DNA of 64,000 nucleotides. It comes from JAEYXS01 sp943367715. Its GTDB lineage: Bacteria; Verrucomicrobiota; Verrucomicrobiia; Limisphaerales; JAEYXS01. The notes under the pieces were generated by a model that was given only the letters and a program-made list of their open reading frames with translations, was not told where the DNA came from and did no database searches. The stretch is from contig CALRJY020000018.1 in the NCBI GenBank assembly GCA_943367715.1, positions 1 to 64,000 of the forward strand, in the 5' to 3' direction. Positions 44,080 through 52,604 of the stretch are shown here, piece by piece (positions within the stretch are counted from its first letter, which is position 1; each line of letters starts with the position of its first letter). The position numbers and the translations under genes were made by a program.

Positions 44080-44376
44080 ATGGCCAAAGCTAAGATTCCG
44101 AGACACAAGGTGACGTTCGAGCTGCATGCGCCCGAGGCAAAAGAGGTGAGCCTGGTGGCTGATTTCACGGACTGGGAGAAGGCTCCCGTCAGCCTCAAGA
44201 AGCAGAAGGATGGTAAATGGCAGGAGCAGATCTCGCTGCCCAGCGGGATGTACGAATACCGCTATGTGGTGGATGGCCAATGGGTGACGGATCCGCAAGC
44301 CAGCATGCGGCATACGAACGCGTTTGGAACGGAGAATGCGGTCCTGCTGGTGGCCATGGATCATCCGCCGGAATAA
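44080..44376 (+). CDS. Stand-alone glycogen-binding domain protein (CBM48/isoamylase N-terminal type)
   Basis: A 98-residue protein that is nothing but one beta-sandwich of the AMPK-beta/CBM48 type. VTFELHAPEAKEVSLVADFTDW, the Trp-Lys region KDGKWQEQISLPSGMYEYRYVVDG and WVTDPQAS are the signature. Such single-domain proteins are common in this phylum and may direct a partner to alpha-glucans; none is known for certain. GAGG lies eight bases before the ATG. It lies between ilvD (divergent) and the hybrid histidine kinase with its own transcript. Confidence 0.87.
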   Translation: MAKAKIPRHKVTFELHAPEAKEVSLVADFTDWEKAPVSLKKQKDGKWQEQISLPSGMYEYRYVVDGQWVTDPQASMRHTNAFGTENAVLLVAMDHPPE

Positions 44377-44481
44377 GATGTTCCGGATTAGTTTATTTTG
44401 CCTTCTTGATAGCAGAAATTGCCGTTTCCAAACAGGGGTGGGCTTGCTGTTTGCCTCTTTTGAGCGAAACCGGTAATTTAT

Positions 44482-47400
44482 TTGCTACCAGTGAAGCAAA
44501 TCAGCGTGCCATCAAGTCGTTGGGATGACGCCCTCAAGATTTTCGCGTTTTCGCTGATCTATTTTTCCGTGGCCCGGCTCACGTTGTTACTAACGGCGCC
44601 GGAGACGCACGCCAGTCCGATCTATCTTCCCGCAGGTATCGCGTTCAGTTGCCTCCTCATTTTCGGCAAGCGTTTGTGGCCGGGTGTTTTCATCGGAGCG
44701 ATGGGGTCCAATCTGGTGGCTTTCATGGAAAGCGGAACGGGCAACCTGCTGGTGAACAGCCTGGCGGCGGGGGCCTCCGGCTTGGGCAGCAGTCTGGAAG
44801 CCGTGGTGGGGGTGATGCTGGTGCGGAAGGTGTGCAAAGATCATTTCCTCCCGCAAACGCCCAAGCAACTGGCGGGTTTTCTCGGAGCAGCGGCGTTTGC
44901 CTGCAGCATCAGTGCCATGGTGGGCACCATCGCGACGAGCCTGGTGTGGTCGGGAGATTTTCGTGGGCTGGAGTTTGCGGTGATCTGGTGGGGCGGTGAT
45001 TTGTGGGGAGTGCTGATCGTGCTGCCGTTGGTGGCCGCTTTGGCGAATTCCCGGCCGCTATTGGACACTTATACTCTCCGAGTCTTCCTCAACGAGGTGG
45101 CCATCCTGACGGCGCTCTCGGCGTTTTATGCTTATGAAGGCACGCCGTTCTCGTTATTGGCGGCGTTGTTGATGTTCATCCTGCTGGTGGCCAGTCCGAT
45201 GTGGATGGATGTCCGCTGGTGCACAGGGCATGTGGCGGTGATCTCCGTCTGGCTGATCCTCGGTGCGGTGGAGGCACCGATCGCGCTGATCGGCAGGCAC
45301 TTGGTGCAGAGCATTTTGAACGTCCAGATATTTACCATCGGTGCCAGTGTGGGGTGCTTGGCGGTTTACACGTTCTTGCGCCGAACCAAAGGATTGGGTG
45401 AGAACGAAGAGGTGGGTTTGTGGAAGCCCGCGGCGCAACCATTCCGGACGGCGTTGCGACTCACGACAACCGGGCTAGTCATTGTCATTGGCTTGTCCAT
45501 CTACCTGACGGTGGGGGAAAAGGCGGATGCGCGGAAGAATCTGGAGCAACAGACGGAACGGTTCCGCGACCGGTTGGCATTTTCCCTCACGGAAGCTCAT
45601 GCCGCGCATCGACGGATGGCGGCCCGGTGGAATGCGATGAGGGGCACGCCGGAGATCTATTGGCGGCTGGACGCGCTGAATCACTACAAGGACATGGATT
45701 ATGTGAGGGTGATCGAGTGGGTCGATGCCAATAGTGTGGTGCAATGGGTGGAGCCGGTGGCCGGCAATGAAAAGGTGCAAGGGCTCAACCTCCTGGCCGA
45801 AGAGAAGCGGCGCAACGTGACGGTGGATACCCGCAGCCGGAAGAAAACGACGGTGTCGGATGTGGTCGATCTCGTGCAGGGCGGCAAAGGTTTTCTGGTC
45901 TATGAGCCCGTTTATCAAGGGGAGGAGTTCAATGGATTCATCGGGTTTGTTTTCGCGTGGGATGAGATGATGAAGGCTTCGGCGCACCCGGCGTTTCTTT
46001 CGGATTTCCGGCTGGCCGTTAATGAAAACGGAACGACGGTGTTTGCGAGCAAGCCGGAGCCGGACGGGTTGGTGGGACGCTGGAAAACGAGTGTGCCGCT
46101 GACGTTGGCCAACCAGAAGTGGCTCATCGAGCTGACCCCGCTTTATCAACGGCTGGTGCTGACGGCGTGGCGGAGTTCGCTGTTCGTGCTGCTGATCGGG
46201 GGGGCGTTCTCGGTGCTGACGGGCATCCTTGCTTATTTTGCGCGGCGTTCTTCAGAAGAGGAAGCGCGGGCAAGGATGGCGTCACGGGCGAAAGACGAGT
46301 TCCTCGCGATCATGAGCCATGAAATCCGTACGCCGATGAATGGAGTCATCGGCATGACTGGCTTGTTGCTGGATTCGTCATTGGACCCGCAACAGCGACG
46401 ACATGCGGAACTGGTGCGGTCCAGCGGTGAGAGCCTGCTGGCGATCATCAATGACATCCTGGATTTTTCCAAAGTAGAGGCAGGCAAACTGGAGTTGGAG
46501 CAGGTGGATTTCGATCTGCGGGCGATGCTGGAAGAGGTGGCGGAACTGATGGCGGTGAAAGCACAGGAAAAAGGGGTGGAGCTAATCTGTGACATCGATC
46601 CTTTTCTGCCGGTGAATTTCAAAGGCGATCCCGGCCGGGTGCGGCAGATCATCATCAACCTGGTGAGCAATGCGGTGAAGTTCACGGCCAAGGGTGGGGT
46701 CGTCCTGCGGGCAAGGACGCGGGCGGGCGCTCCGGGACGCATGAGTTTGCGGGTGGAGGTGCTGGATACGGGCGTGGGGATCCCGGCGGACAAATTGGAA
46801 ACATTATTCACCCCGTTCACCCAGGCGGATGCTTCCACTACGCGGCGTTATGGGGGGACGGGACTGGGGCTTTCCATCGTCAAACGGCTAGTGGAATTGA
46901 TGGGCGGCAAACTGGGCGTGGAGAGCACGGAGGGAGTGGGTTCGACCTTCTGGTTCAGCCTGGAGCTGGAGGCGGGAACGCAACGGGAGAGGGCGGTGAA
47001 ATTTGAGACCCTATTCCAGGACCGGCGGGCACTGGTGGTCGCCCGGCATAACGTGCAGCGGGAATTTCTTACGGGTCTGCTGAAGGCGTGGGGATTTGAG
47101 GTGATCCCGGCGCTGAATGGAAAGCTGGCATTGCAATTGATCCGGACGGCGCGGACGGAGAAGAAGCCGTACGACCTGTTGCTGGTGGATGGCGAGATCG
47201 AGGACATGCCGCTGGTGGAACTGGCCCAGCAAGCCAAACGGGAAGAAGAGGGTGCCAGTACCGACATCATCGCGCTGACCAGCGTGGCCAAGAAAAAAGA
47301 AGTGGAGCCGCTGATCGGCGAGGTCTTTTGCGATTCGCTGACCAAGCCGGTGAAACAATTGCCGTTGTATGCCTCGCTCATCTGTCTTTACCGGCCGGAC

Positions 47401-48237
47401 CTGGAGGCATCGTCCACGGAACTGGTGAAGGTGATGGAGGAGAGCAAGCTCAAGGTGAGCGGCAACCGGTTGCGGATACTGGTGGCAGACGACAACGTGG
47501 CCAACCAGATGGTGGCGCAGGCGATCCTGGAACGGCTGGGGCATCGTGCGGATGCAGTGGCGAACGGGCGGGAGGCGGTGGAGTCACTCAAGGTGGTGCC
47601 GTATGACCTGGTGCTGATGGATTGCCAGATGCCCGAGGTGGATGGCTACGAAGCGACGCGACAGATACGGATGCGAAGCACGGGAGTGCTGAACCCGGAG
47701 GTGACGGTTATCGCGTTGACGGCCAACGTGACGGGCGGGAACCGGGAGCGCTGCCTGAATGCGGGGATGAATGATTTTCTTTCCAAGCCGATCCATCCGC
47801 AGCAACTGGCGGAGGTGATCCAGCGCTGGCAGCGGGGTGGAAATCGTGCCGAAGAACCGGCCCCGGCCACATCGCAAGCCACGACGAAAGAGGGCCTGAT
47901 ATGGGATGAGGCGGAATTGCGGGAGCGTTACGGAGACGACGATCTGCTGGTGCACGAGATATTGGGCGTCTTCATGAAAGACCTGCCGGAACGGTTGCAG
48001 GAACTGCGAGTTGCCTTCGAAACGAAGGACGCGGCCAACGCGGAACGGTTGACGCACATGATCAAAGGCTCGTCTGCCACCATCGGCAGCCCGGTGCTGA
48101 CGGCCATCGCCCGGGAGATGGAAGATCTGGTGATACACAAGCAGATGGACCGGGCTTTTGCGCTGATACCGCAACTGGAGAGGAGATTTTTGGAATTGCG
48201 ACAGGTCACGGACGAGAGATTGGAAGCTTCCGAATAA
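44482..48237 (+). CDS. Hybrid sensor histidine kinase (MASE1-CHASE-HisKA-HATPase-REC-REC-HPt)
   Basis: A 1251-residue membrane receptor with a full phosphorelay. The N-terminal 300 residues form the MASE1 membrane domain (YLPAGIAFSCLLIFGKRLWPG). A CHASE-like outer domain lies at about 340-550 between two further helices. The kinase has His613 in IMSHEIRTPMNG, an N box (INLVSNAVKF), G boxes (DTGVGIPA, GGTGLGLSIV). The first receiver has lost its acidic pair (VVARHN). The second receiver is complete, with Asp1047 in LMDCQMP. His1192 in HMIKGSSATIG is the HPt site. No cognate regulator is adjacent. Start is TTG 44482 or GTG 44491; no ATG is available. Confidence 0.92.
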   Translation: MLPVKQISVPSSRWDDALKIFAFSLIYFSVARLTLLLTAPETHASPIYLPAGIAFSCLLIFGKRLWPGVFIGAMGSNLVAFMESGTGNLLVNSLAAGASGLGSSLEAVVGVMLVRKVCKDHFLPQTPKQLAGFLGAAAFACSISAMVGTIATSLVWSGDFRGLEFAVIWWGGDLWGVLIVLPLVAALANSRPLLDTYTLRVFLNEVAILTALSAFYAYEGTPFSLLAALLMFILLVASPMWMDVRWCTGHVAVISVWLILGAVEAPIALIGRHLVQSILNVQIFTIGASVGCLAVYTFLRRTKGLGENEEVGLWKPAAQPFRTALRLTTTGLVIVIGLSIYLTVGEKADARKNLEQQTERFRDRLAFSLTEAHAAHRRMAARWNAMRGTPEIYWRLDALNHYKDMDYVRVIEWVDANSVVQWVEPVAGNEKVQGLNLLAEEKRRNVTVDTRSRKKTTVSDVVDLVQGGKGFLVYEPVYQGEEFNGFIGFVFAWDEMMKASAHPAFLSDFRLAVNENGTTVFASKPEPDGLVGRWKTSVPLTLANQKWLIELTPLYQRLVLTAWRSSLFVLLIGGAFSVLTGILAYFARRSSEEEARARMASRAKDEFLAIMSHEIRTPMNGVIGMTGLLLDSSLDPQQRRHAELVRSSGESLLAIINDILDFSKVEAGKLELEQVDFDLRAMLEEVAELMAVKAQEKGVELICDIDPFLPVNFKGDPGRVRQIIINLVSNAVKFTAKGGVVLRARTRAGAPGRMSLRVEVLDTGVGIPADKLETLFTPFTQADASTTRRYGGTGLGLSIVKRLVELMGGKLGVESTEGVGSTFWFSLELEAGTQRERAVKFETLFQDRRALVVARHNVQREFLTGLLKAWGFEVIPALNGKLALQLIRTARTEKKPYDLLLVDGEIEDMPLVELAQQAKREEEGASTDIIALTSVAKKKEVEPLIGEVFCDSLTKPVKQLPLYASLICLYRPDLEASSTELVKVMEESKLKVSGNRLRILVADDNVANQMVAQAILERLGHRADAVANGREAVESLKVVPYDLVLMDCQMPEVDGYEATRQIRMRSTGVLNPEVTVIALTANVTGGNRERCLNAGMNDFLSKPIHPQQLAEVIQRWQRGGNRAEEPAPATSQATTKEGLIWDEAELRERYGDDDLLVHEILGVFMKDLPERLQELRVAFETKDAANAERLTHMIKGSSATIGSPVLTAIAREMEDLVIHKQMDRAFALIPQLERRFLELRQVTDERLEASE

Positions 48238-48289
48238 AGCAGGTGCGCGGCTTCCTAAGAGTCCGGTCGTTTGCTATCATTGGAGGGAC

Positions 48290-48769
48290 TTGAACATCCC
48301 GGACATAATCATCATCGCCACGGCATGGCTGACGGGTTTGGGCTATGCGGTGGCATTGGGTGTGCGATTGCGGAAAGGGGAATGGTCGTCATCGGGTGCG
48401 GCATGGTGGTTCTTTGGCGCGGTTATGATGGGTGTGCACGTGATGTGTGCTTTTCAGTTCCGGCATCATTGGAGCCATGAGGCGGCGGTGATCGATACGG
48501 CACGGCAGACGAAGGAACTCATGGGCTGGGAGTGGGGTGGCGGTGTGTGGCTGAACTACTTGCTGGTGCTGATCTGGCTGGGAGATGCGGGGTGGTTGGT
48601 GTCCGCGCGGGAGAGTTATGTGAAGCGGGCGAAGTGGATCGACTGGGCGGTGCAGAGTTACTTGGCGTTCATGTGGTTCAATGCAACGGTGGTGTTTGGA
48701 ACCATAGGTGCGAAGGTGTTCGGGGTGGTAGCGATGGTGGGTGTTCTCTTGGCGAAGAAGATGAGATAG
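48290..48769 (+). CDS. Small integral membrane protein
   Basis: A 159-residue protein with four predicted helices, Trp-rich, of unknown function. HHWSHEAAVIDTARQTKELMGWEWG is a polar loop between helices. The start is TTG 48290 with GGAGGG a few bases before it, and no in-frame ATG lies before the first helix. Its length and helices fit a known verrucomicrobial family without assigned role. It follows the hybrid kinase by 52 bases and may be co-transcribed. Confidence 0.6.
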   Translation: MNIPDIIIIATAWLTGLGYAVALGVRLRKGEWSSSGAAWWFFGAVMMGVHVMCAFQFRHHWSHEAAVIDTARQTKELMGWEWGGGVWLNYLLVLIWLGDAGWLVSARESYVKRAKWIDWAVQSYLAFMWFNATVVFGTIGAKVFGVVAMVGVLLAKKMR

Positions 48770-48857
48770 AACGTATTGCTATCTACTCGTTTGCCTGTCG
48801 GATGATTGTGCGGCGGACTTCTTTTGGAGATGGCCTGTGCCTGTTGAGAGACCCCTA

Positions 48858-48878
48858 CTGCCGGCAAGATGCCGGCAG
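48858..48878. repeat. Short GC-rich palindrome
   Basis: CTGCCGGCA, AGA, TGCCGGCAG: a perfect 9-bp stem with a three-base loop, followed by CACG. A similar element (7-bp stem, AGG loop) stands at 49948-49964. Both lie between genes. Confidence 0.6.
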
Positions 48879-48913
48879 CACGTTGCCTGGCGGCCATTTT
48901 AACACTAATGGAT

Positions 48914-49891
48914 TCACTTCACCGGGATCCAGATATCGAGTTCAGAATTTTCGGAGTGAGGATCGAAGTGTTTATCATAGATCTCCAGGTCGGGAGCTTC
49001 GCGCAGTTCGATTCCTGAGGTGGGCAGCCAGGTGCCGTAGATGTAGTTCATCGTGTGGCCGAGCGTGTCCAGTTTGCCGCGATGGGTGAAGACGGCGTAA
49101 CGGCCCGCCGGTATTTTCATGGACGTCATGCCGGAAGGAAGCGTGTCGATGCGGGAGACTTCGGCACCGGCGATGTAGTAGCATTCATCGGGGCGGTTGC
49201 TGCCGCAGCCTTCGGGCGGTTTGGAGCAGACGCCATAAGAGGTCACGGAATTGAGGCGATGCGGTATCTCCGAGATGCGCGGGACGTAATCCGACCAGAG
49301 CTTGGGGATGACGATGAAGTTGTTGCGATCGGGCGAGAGGATGGAGATGAACGGGGCGCCCATACCGACGATGAGCATGCCTTTGGTTTCCTGGAATTGC
49401 GGTGTCATGTTGACGCGATGGTTGAGGTGTTGAAGGTAGTCGAGAGTGATCTTGGGTTTGTTGGGCGCGGCATCAATGCGTGCGTTTTTCTCGCGGCCTT
49501 GGCCGGGGGTGAGGCCGAACTGGGCTTTGAAAGCGCGGGTGAAGGCTTCTTGAGATTCGAAGCCTGCGGTCAAGGCGATGTCGAGGATGGGACGGTCGGT
49601 TTCTTGCAGCGCATGCAAGGCTACGTAGAGCCGACGGCGGCGGATGTAGCCTTTGGTGGTGTCGCCGACGATGGCGTGGAACACGGTCAGAAAATGCCAC
49701 ATCGAGTAACCGGCGTGACGGGCGATCGATTCAACGGACAGGTCCTCAGCGAGCCGGTCTTCGATGTAATCAACGGCACGCTGGATACGGGCGAGGTGAT
49801 CGATGCGATTCACTGGGGTAAGGTAGGGGAAGGCGTGGCCGGGTTGTTTGATTATTTGTGCGAAAGTGGGTTTTACGACAGAGGTTGGCAA
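48914..49891 (-). CDS. AraC-family regulator with GyrI-like effector domain
   Basis: A 325-residue transcription regulator. Residues 30-135 form the AraC double helix-turn-helix (SVESIARHAGYSMWHFLTVF and DIALTAGFESQEAFTRAFKAQFG). The C-terminal half is a GyrI-like small-molecule domain (SRIDTLPSGMTSMKIPAGRYAVFTHRG, DLEIYDKHF), the same order as in Rob and related proteins. Such regulators sense a drug or hydrophobic molecule, ligand unknown. No exporter is adjacent. Start ATG at 49891. Confidence 0.9.
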   Translation of the reverse strand: MPTSVVKPTFAQIIKQPGHAFPYLTPVNRIDHLARIQRAVDYIEDRLAEDLSVESIARHAGYSMWHFLTVFHAIVGDTTKGYIRRRRLYVALHALQETDRPILDIALTAGFESQEAFTRAFKAQFGLTPGQGREKNARIDAAPNKPKITLDYLQHLNHRVNMTPQFQETKGMLIVGMGAPFISILSPDRNNFIVIPKLWSDYVPRISEIPHRLNSVTSYGVCSKPPEGCGSNRPDECYYIAGAEVSRIDTLPSGMTSMKIPAGRYAVFTHRGKLDTLGHTMNYIYGTWLPTSGIELREAPDLEIYDKHFDPHSENSELDIWIPVK

Positions 49892-49947
49892 GGTGTTTTC
49901 GGCGCGGTTTGAATGGTTGAGAGCTGACTTTGCTTAGGTGAGTTGCT

Positions 49948-49964
49948 GTGGGCGAGGCGCCCAC
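49948..49964. repeat. Short GC-rich palindrome
   Basis: GTGGGCG, AGG, CGCCCAC: a perfect 7-bp stem with a three-base loop, related in structure to the element at 48858-48878. It lies between the AraC-type gene and the dapL terminator. Confidence 0.5.
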
Positions 49965-49971
49965 GCTCCAA

Positions 49972-50001
49972 GAAAAAGGCCGGAGCATTGCTGCTCCGGC
50001 C
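49972..50001 (-). terminator. Rho-independent terminator of dapL
   Basis: On the minus strand a 10-bp stem (49992-50001 with 49978-49987) is followed by five T. It begins 24 bases after the dapL stop. Confidence 0.88.
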
Positions 50002-50024
50002 GGTGAGAATCAGTTACATCTCGC

Positions 50025-51263
50025 TTACCACTTCAGGGCCTTCAGGCGGCGGGCGACTTCTTCCGCGTTCGCGCGGCTGTTGAAGGACGAGATGCGGATG
50101 TAGCCTTCGCCCTTGGAGCCGAAACCGCTGCCGGGGGTGATGACGACGTTGGCTTCGTTCAGGATCTTGTCGAAAGCCTGCCAGCTCGTGTAACCCTTCG
50201 GCACGGCGACCCAGATGTAAGGCGCATCCACACCGCCATAGACGGCGAGACCGGCGGCCTCGGCGGCCGTGCGGAGAATCTTGGCATTGCCCATGTAGTG
50301 CTCGATGAGCGCCTTCACTTCGGCTTTGCCTTCCGGCGTGTAGAGCGCTTCGGCAGCGCGCTGGATGATGTAGCTCACGCCGTTGAACTTGGTGCTCATG
50401 CGGCGATTCCACAGGGGGTGCAAGGGCTTGTATTCACCGGAACCGGTGGCAGCCAGCAACGTCTTGGGCACCACGGTGAACGCGCAACGCGTGCCGGTGA
50501 AGCCGCCGCTCTTCGAGAAACTGCGGAACTCGATGGCGCATTCACGCGCACCGGGGATCTCGTAGATGGAGTGCGGCAACGACGGATCGGAGATGTAGGC
50601 CTCGTAGGCGGCATCAAACAGAATGATGGCCTTGTTCGCGAGGGCATACTTCACCCACGCTTCGAGCTGGGCCTTGGTGGCGGCGGCACCCGTCGGATTG
50701 TTCGGGGAGCAGAGGTAGATGACGTCCACCTTTTCCTTCGGCGGCTCGGGCATGAAACCGTTCTGCGGCGTGCAAGGCAGGTAAACGAGACCGGCATAAG
50801 CGCCGGATTCATCGGCATCGCCCGTGTGGCCGGCCATCACGTTTGTATCCACATAGACGGGATAGACGGGGTCGGAGATGGCGATGATGTTCTTGTGGCC
50901 GAGGACATCGAGGATGCCGCCGCAATCGCACTTGGAACCGTCCGAGACGAAGACTTCGTCATCGGCCACATCCAGGCCGTGGTCGCGGTAATCATTCTGG
51001 GCGATGGCTTTACGCAGGAATTCGTAGCCCTGTTCCGGACCGTAGCCGCGGAAGGTGGAGCGGTTTGCCATCTCATCCACGGAGGCGTGGAGCGCCTTCA
51101 CCACGGACGGGGGCAGGGCCTCGGTGACGTCACCGATGCCGCAGCGGATGAGGCGCTTGGCGGCTTCCGCATTGCCATCGGTGAAGACTTTCACGCGGCG
51201 GGCGATCTCGGGGAACAGATAGCCGGCCTTCAATTTCAAATAGTTGTCGTTCAGATATGCCAT
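50025..51263 (-). CDS. dapL: LL-diaminopimelate aminotransferase
   Basis: A 412-residue PLP enzyme that turns tetrahydrodipicolinate directly into LL-diaminopimelate, a short route to lysine and peptidoglycan found in plants, Chlamydiae and Verrucomicrobia. The PLP lysine is in SFSKSGGFTGTRCAF, the substrate loop is SPNNPTGAAATK, and the start NDNYLKLKAGYLFPEIARRV and FRGYGPEQGYEFLRKAIAQNDY are the DapL signature. It ends in a normal C-terminus. It may share a transcript with the two small membrane proteins upstream on the same strand. Confidence 0.96.
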   Translation of the reverse strand: MAYLNDNYLKLKAGYLFPEIARRVKVFTDGNAEAAKRLIRCGIGDVTEALPPSVVKALHASVDEMANRSTFRGYGPEQGYEFLRKAIAQNDYRDHGLDVADDEVFVSDGSKCDCGGILDVLGHKNIIAISDPVYPVYVDTNVMAGHTGDADESGAYAGLVYLPCTPQNGFMPEPPKEKVDVIYLCSPNNPTGAAATKAQLEAWVKYALANKAIILFDAAYEAYISDPSLPHSIYEIPGARECAIEFRSFSKSGGFTGTRCAFTVVPKTLLAATGSGEYKPLHPLWNRRMSTKFNGVSYIIQRAAEALYTPEGKAEVKALIEHYMGNAKILRTAAEAAGLAVYGGVDAPYIWVAVPKGYTSWQAFDKILNEANVVITPGSGFGSKGEGYIRISSFNSRANAEEVARRLKALKW

Positions 51264-51352
51264 ATCAGGTCGCTTTCAAAACCAAACAATTAAGCCGCGC
51301 AAGATAAGGAACCGGGGCAAGGGACGCAAGGGCGGTTGCAAGGGCGGGTTTT

Positions 51353-51384
51353 AAGCTCAAAGTTCAAAACTCAAAGCTCAAAAA
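51353..51384. repeat. Short degenerate tandem repeat (TCAAA units)
   Basis: Four imperfect copies of an 8-base unit with core TCAAA stand between the membrane protein gene and dapL. Nothing suggests a function. Confidence 0.5.
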
Positions 51385-51387
51385 GCA

Positions 51388-52017
51388 TCATTTCAAAAGA
51401 CGTTTGCCTAGCTGGTAAACCAACACCGTTGCAGCCAACGACAGTAAAGCGCCGTAGTAAAAGGAGAAGTTTTCCGGCAAATCATCATCCAGACTGACGA
51501 CGCCCTGCAACCAAGCCATAAAGAAAAACAAGCACGTCATCACCCAGAAATGGCGGTCAGCAGGCCAGACTGCACCTGTTTCCAGAGGATAAATTTCATT
51601 ATCAGCGGACCACTTTGCTTCCAGTTTCCGGTAAGTCCAATAACTGACGGGCACCAGAAAAAGCAGTGTGATCGTGAAAAAAGTGGCAAAAAACATCTCG
51701 GGCAAGAGGACGGTCACAATCTCAAATGGCATGGAAATGGCAAAGAAAACACAGATCAGCGTGATGACCCGGTCCGTGATGCCATCAGGGCGACGCAAAG
51801 CGCGGAAGGTCCACTGTGCGCAGAAACCGGTAAAATAAAGTAATACCAAGATTGAAATAGCGATGTCAGACCAATCGTTCGAATCCCGGGGTGCCCAGTC
51901 CGCTTCAACGGCCAGCGAGATGATGCAATACCATGTCACCAACGCGGCAAAGGCGGTCAGCACGCGTATCAGATTACGCGGTGGCAGAGCCGGACTGACT
52001 GGTTGGACAGATTCCAC
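51388..52017 (-). CDS. Integral membrane protein of unknown function
   Basis: A 209-residue protein with five to six predicted helices. I do not recognise a family. The N-terminus is Pro-rich and cytoplasmic, helix 1 at about 18-36, and polar loops of 20-30 residues separate the helices. It lies upstream of dapL on the same strand, 124 bases away. Confidence 0.6.
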   Translation of the reverse strand: MESVQPVSPALPPRNLIRVLTAFAALVTWYCIISLAVEADWAPRDSNDWSDIAISILVLLYFTGFCAQWTFRALRRPDGITDRVITLICVFFAISMPFEIVTVLLPEMFFATFFTITLLFLVPVSYWTYRKLEAKWSADNEIYPLETGAVWPADRHFWVMTCLFFFMAWLQGVVSLDDDLPENFSFYYGALLSLAATVLVYQLGKRLLK

Positions 52018-52048
52018 TTAAGTTCAAGAATGCGGTAAAACCGGCAGA

Positions 52049-52069
52049 CTGCCAATGCAAGATTGGCAG
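52049..52069. repeat. 8-bp inverted repeat
   Basis: CTGCCAAT, GCAAG, ATTGGCAG form a hairpin in the 111-base gap between two minus-strand genes. No T run follows; a processing or stabilising hairpin is possible. Confidence 0.35.
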
Positions 52070-52128
52070 CTGTCGGGCATGTCTCGTGAAATCCTTTGAG
52101 CGATAATAGGCAAACCTGCTCAATGGGT

Positions 52129-52473
52129 TCAACTTCTGTTGAAGAGAAACAGGATGGTGCCGGCGAAAATCAGCAGATGAACCACATGAATCAAAAGCAA
52201 CCGGTTACAATTTGTGGAAAAACCCTCATCAGCCAACGGGAGGTAGTTCCTTCGCCATAGAAAGCGAAGAAAGGCACTCATGGCGGCGGGAGAGTTGCCG
52301 ATGACCAGGGTTGGGCTGCCGAGTTCCGACCAAACGGAGGCATGCCGATCGCGCAGCATGTTCAAGGTGCGTCCGGTCAGAATGAACCCAACCACTGTAT
52401 TCAGCATCAGGCAACCGAAGAGAATGGGGAAATCAAGGGGAAGCGCTAAAAAGGCGCTGCTTTGCTTAAAAAT
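52129..52473 (-). CDS. Small two-helix membrane protein (UspB-like architecture), possible ATT start
   Basis: Two helices flank a cytoplasmic-type loop with ASVWSELGSPTLV and FLWRRNYLPLAD, an arrangement like that of UspB-type stress proteins, and I have seen similar short proteins in this phylum. The first ATG (52407) would give 92 residues but cut the first helix; the full helix starts earlier. An ATT at 52473 stands eight bases after a perfect GGAGGG (52482-52487) and would give 114 residues. The frame upstream of that point is only antisense to the kinase gene. Either start is possible. Confidence 0.55.
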   Translation of the reverse strand: MFKQSSAFLALPLDFPILFGCLMLNTVVGFILTGRTLNMLRDRHASVWSELGSPTLVIGNSPAAMSAFLRFLWRRNYLPLADEGFSTNCNRLLLIHVVHLLIFAGTILFLFNRS

Positions 52474-52604
52474 GAAATTTTCCCTCCATATAACGCATAT
52501 AGCGCATGTAGTGCTAACTCTGAGGCTCAGAACATGCCATTCTCGCGGGCATGGAGACGGGAAGCATAGAGCCGGATCGGGTGATCCGAGAGGAAAAAGC
52601 CGCG

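Noticed and set aside
49055..49912. Plus-strand open frame of 285 codons
   Set aside because: Antisense of the AraC-type regulator gene, which has clear helix-turn-helix motifs.
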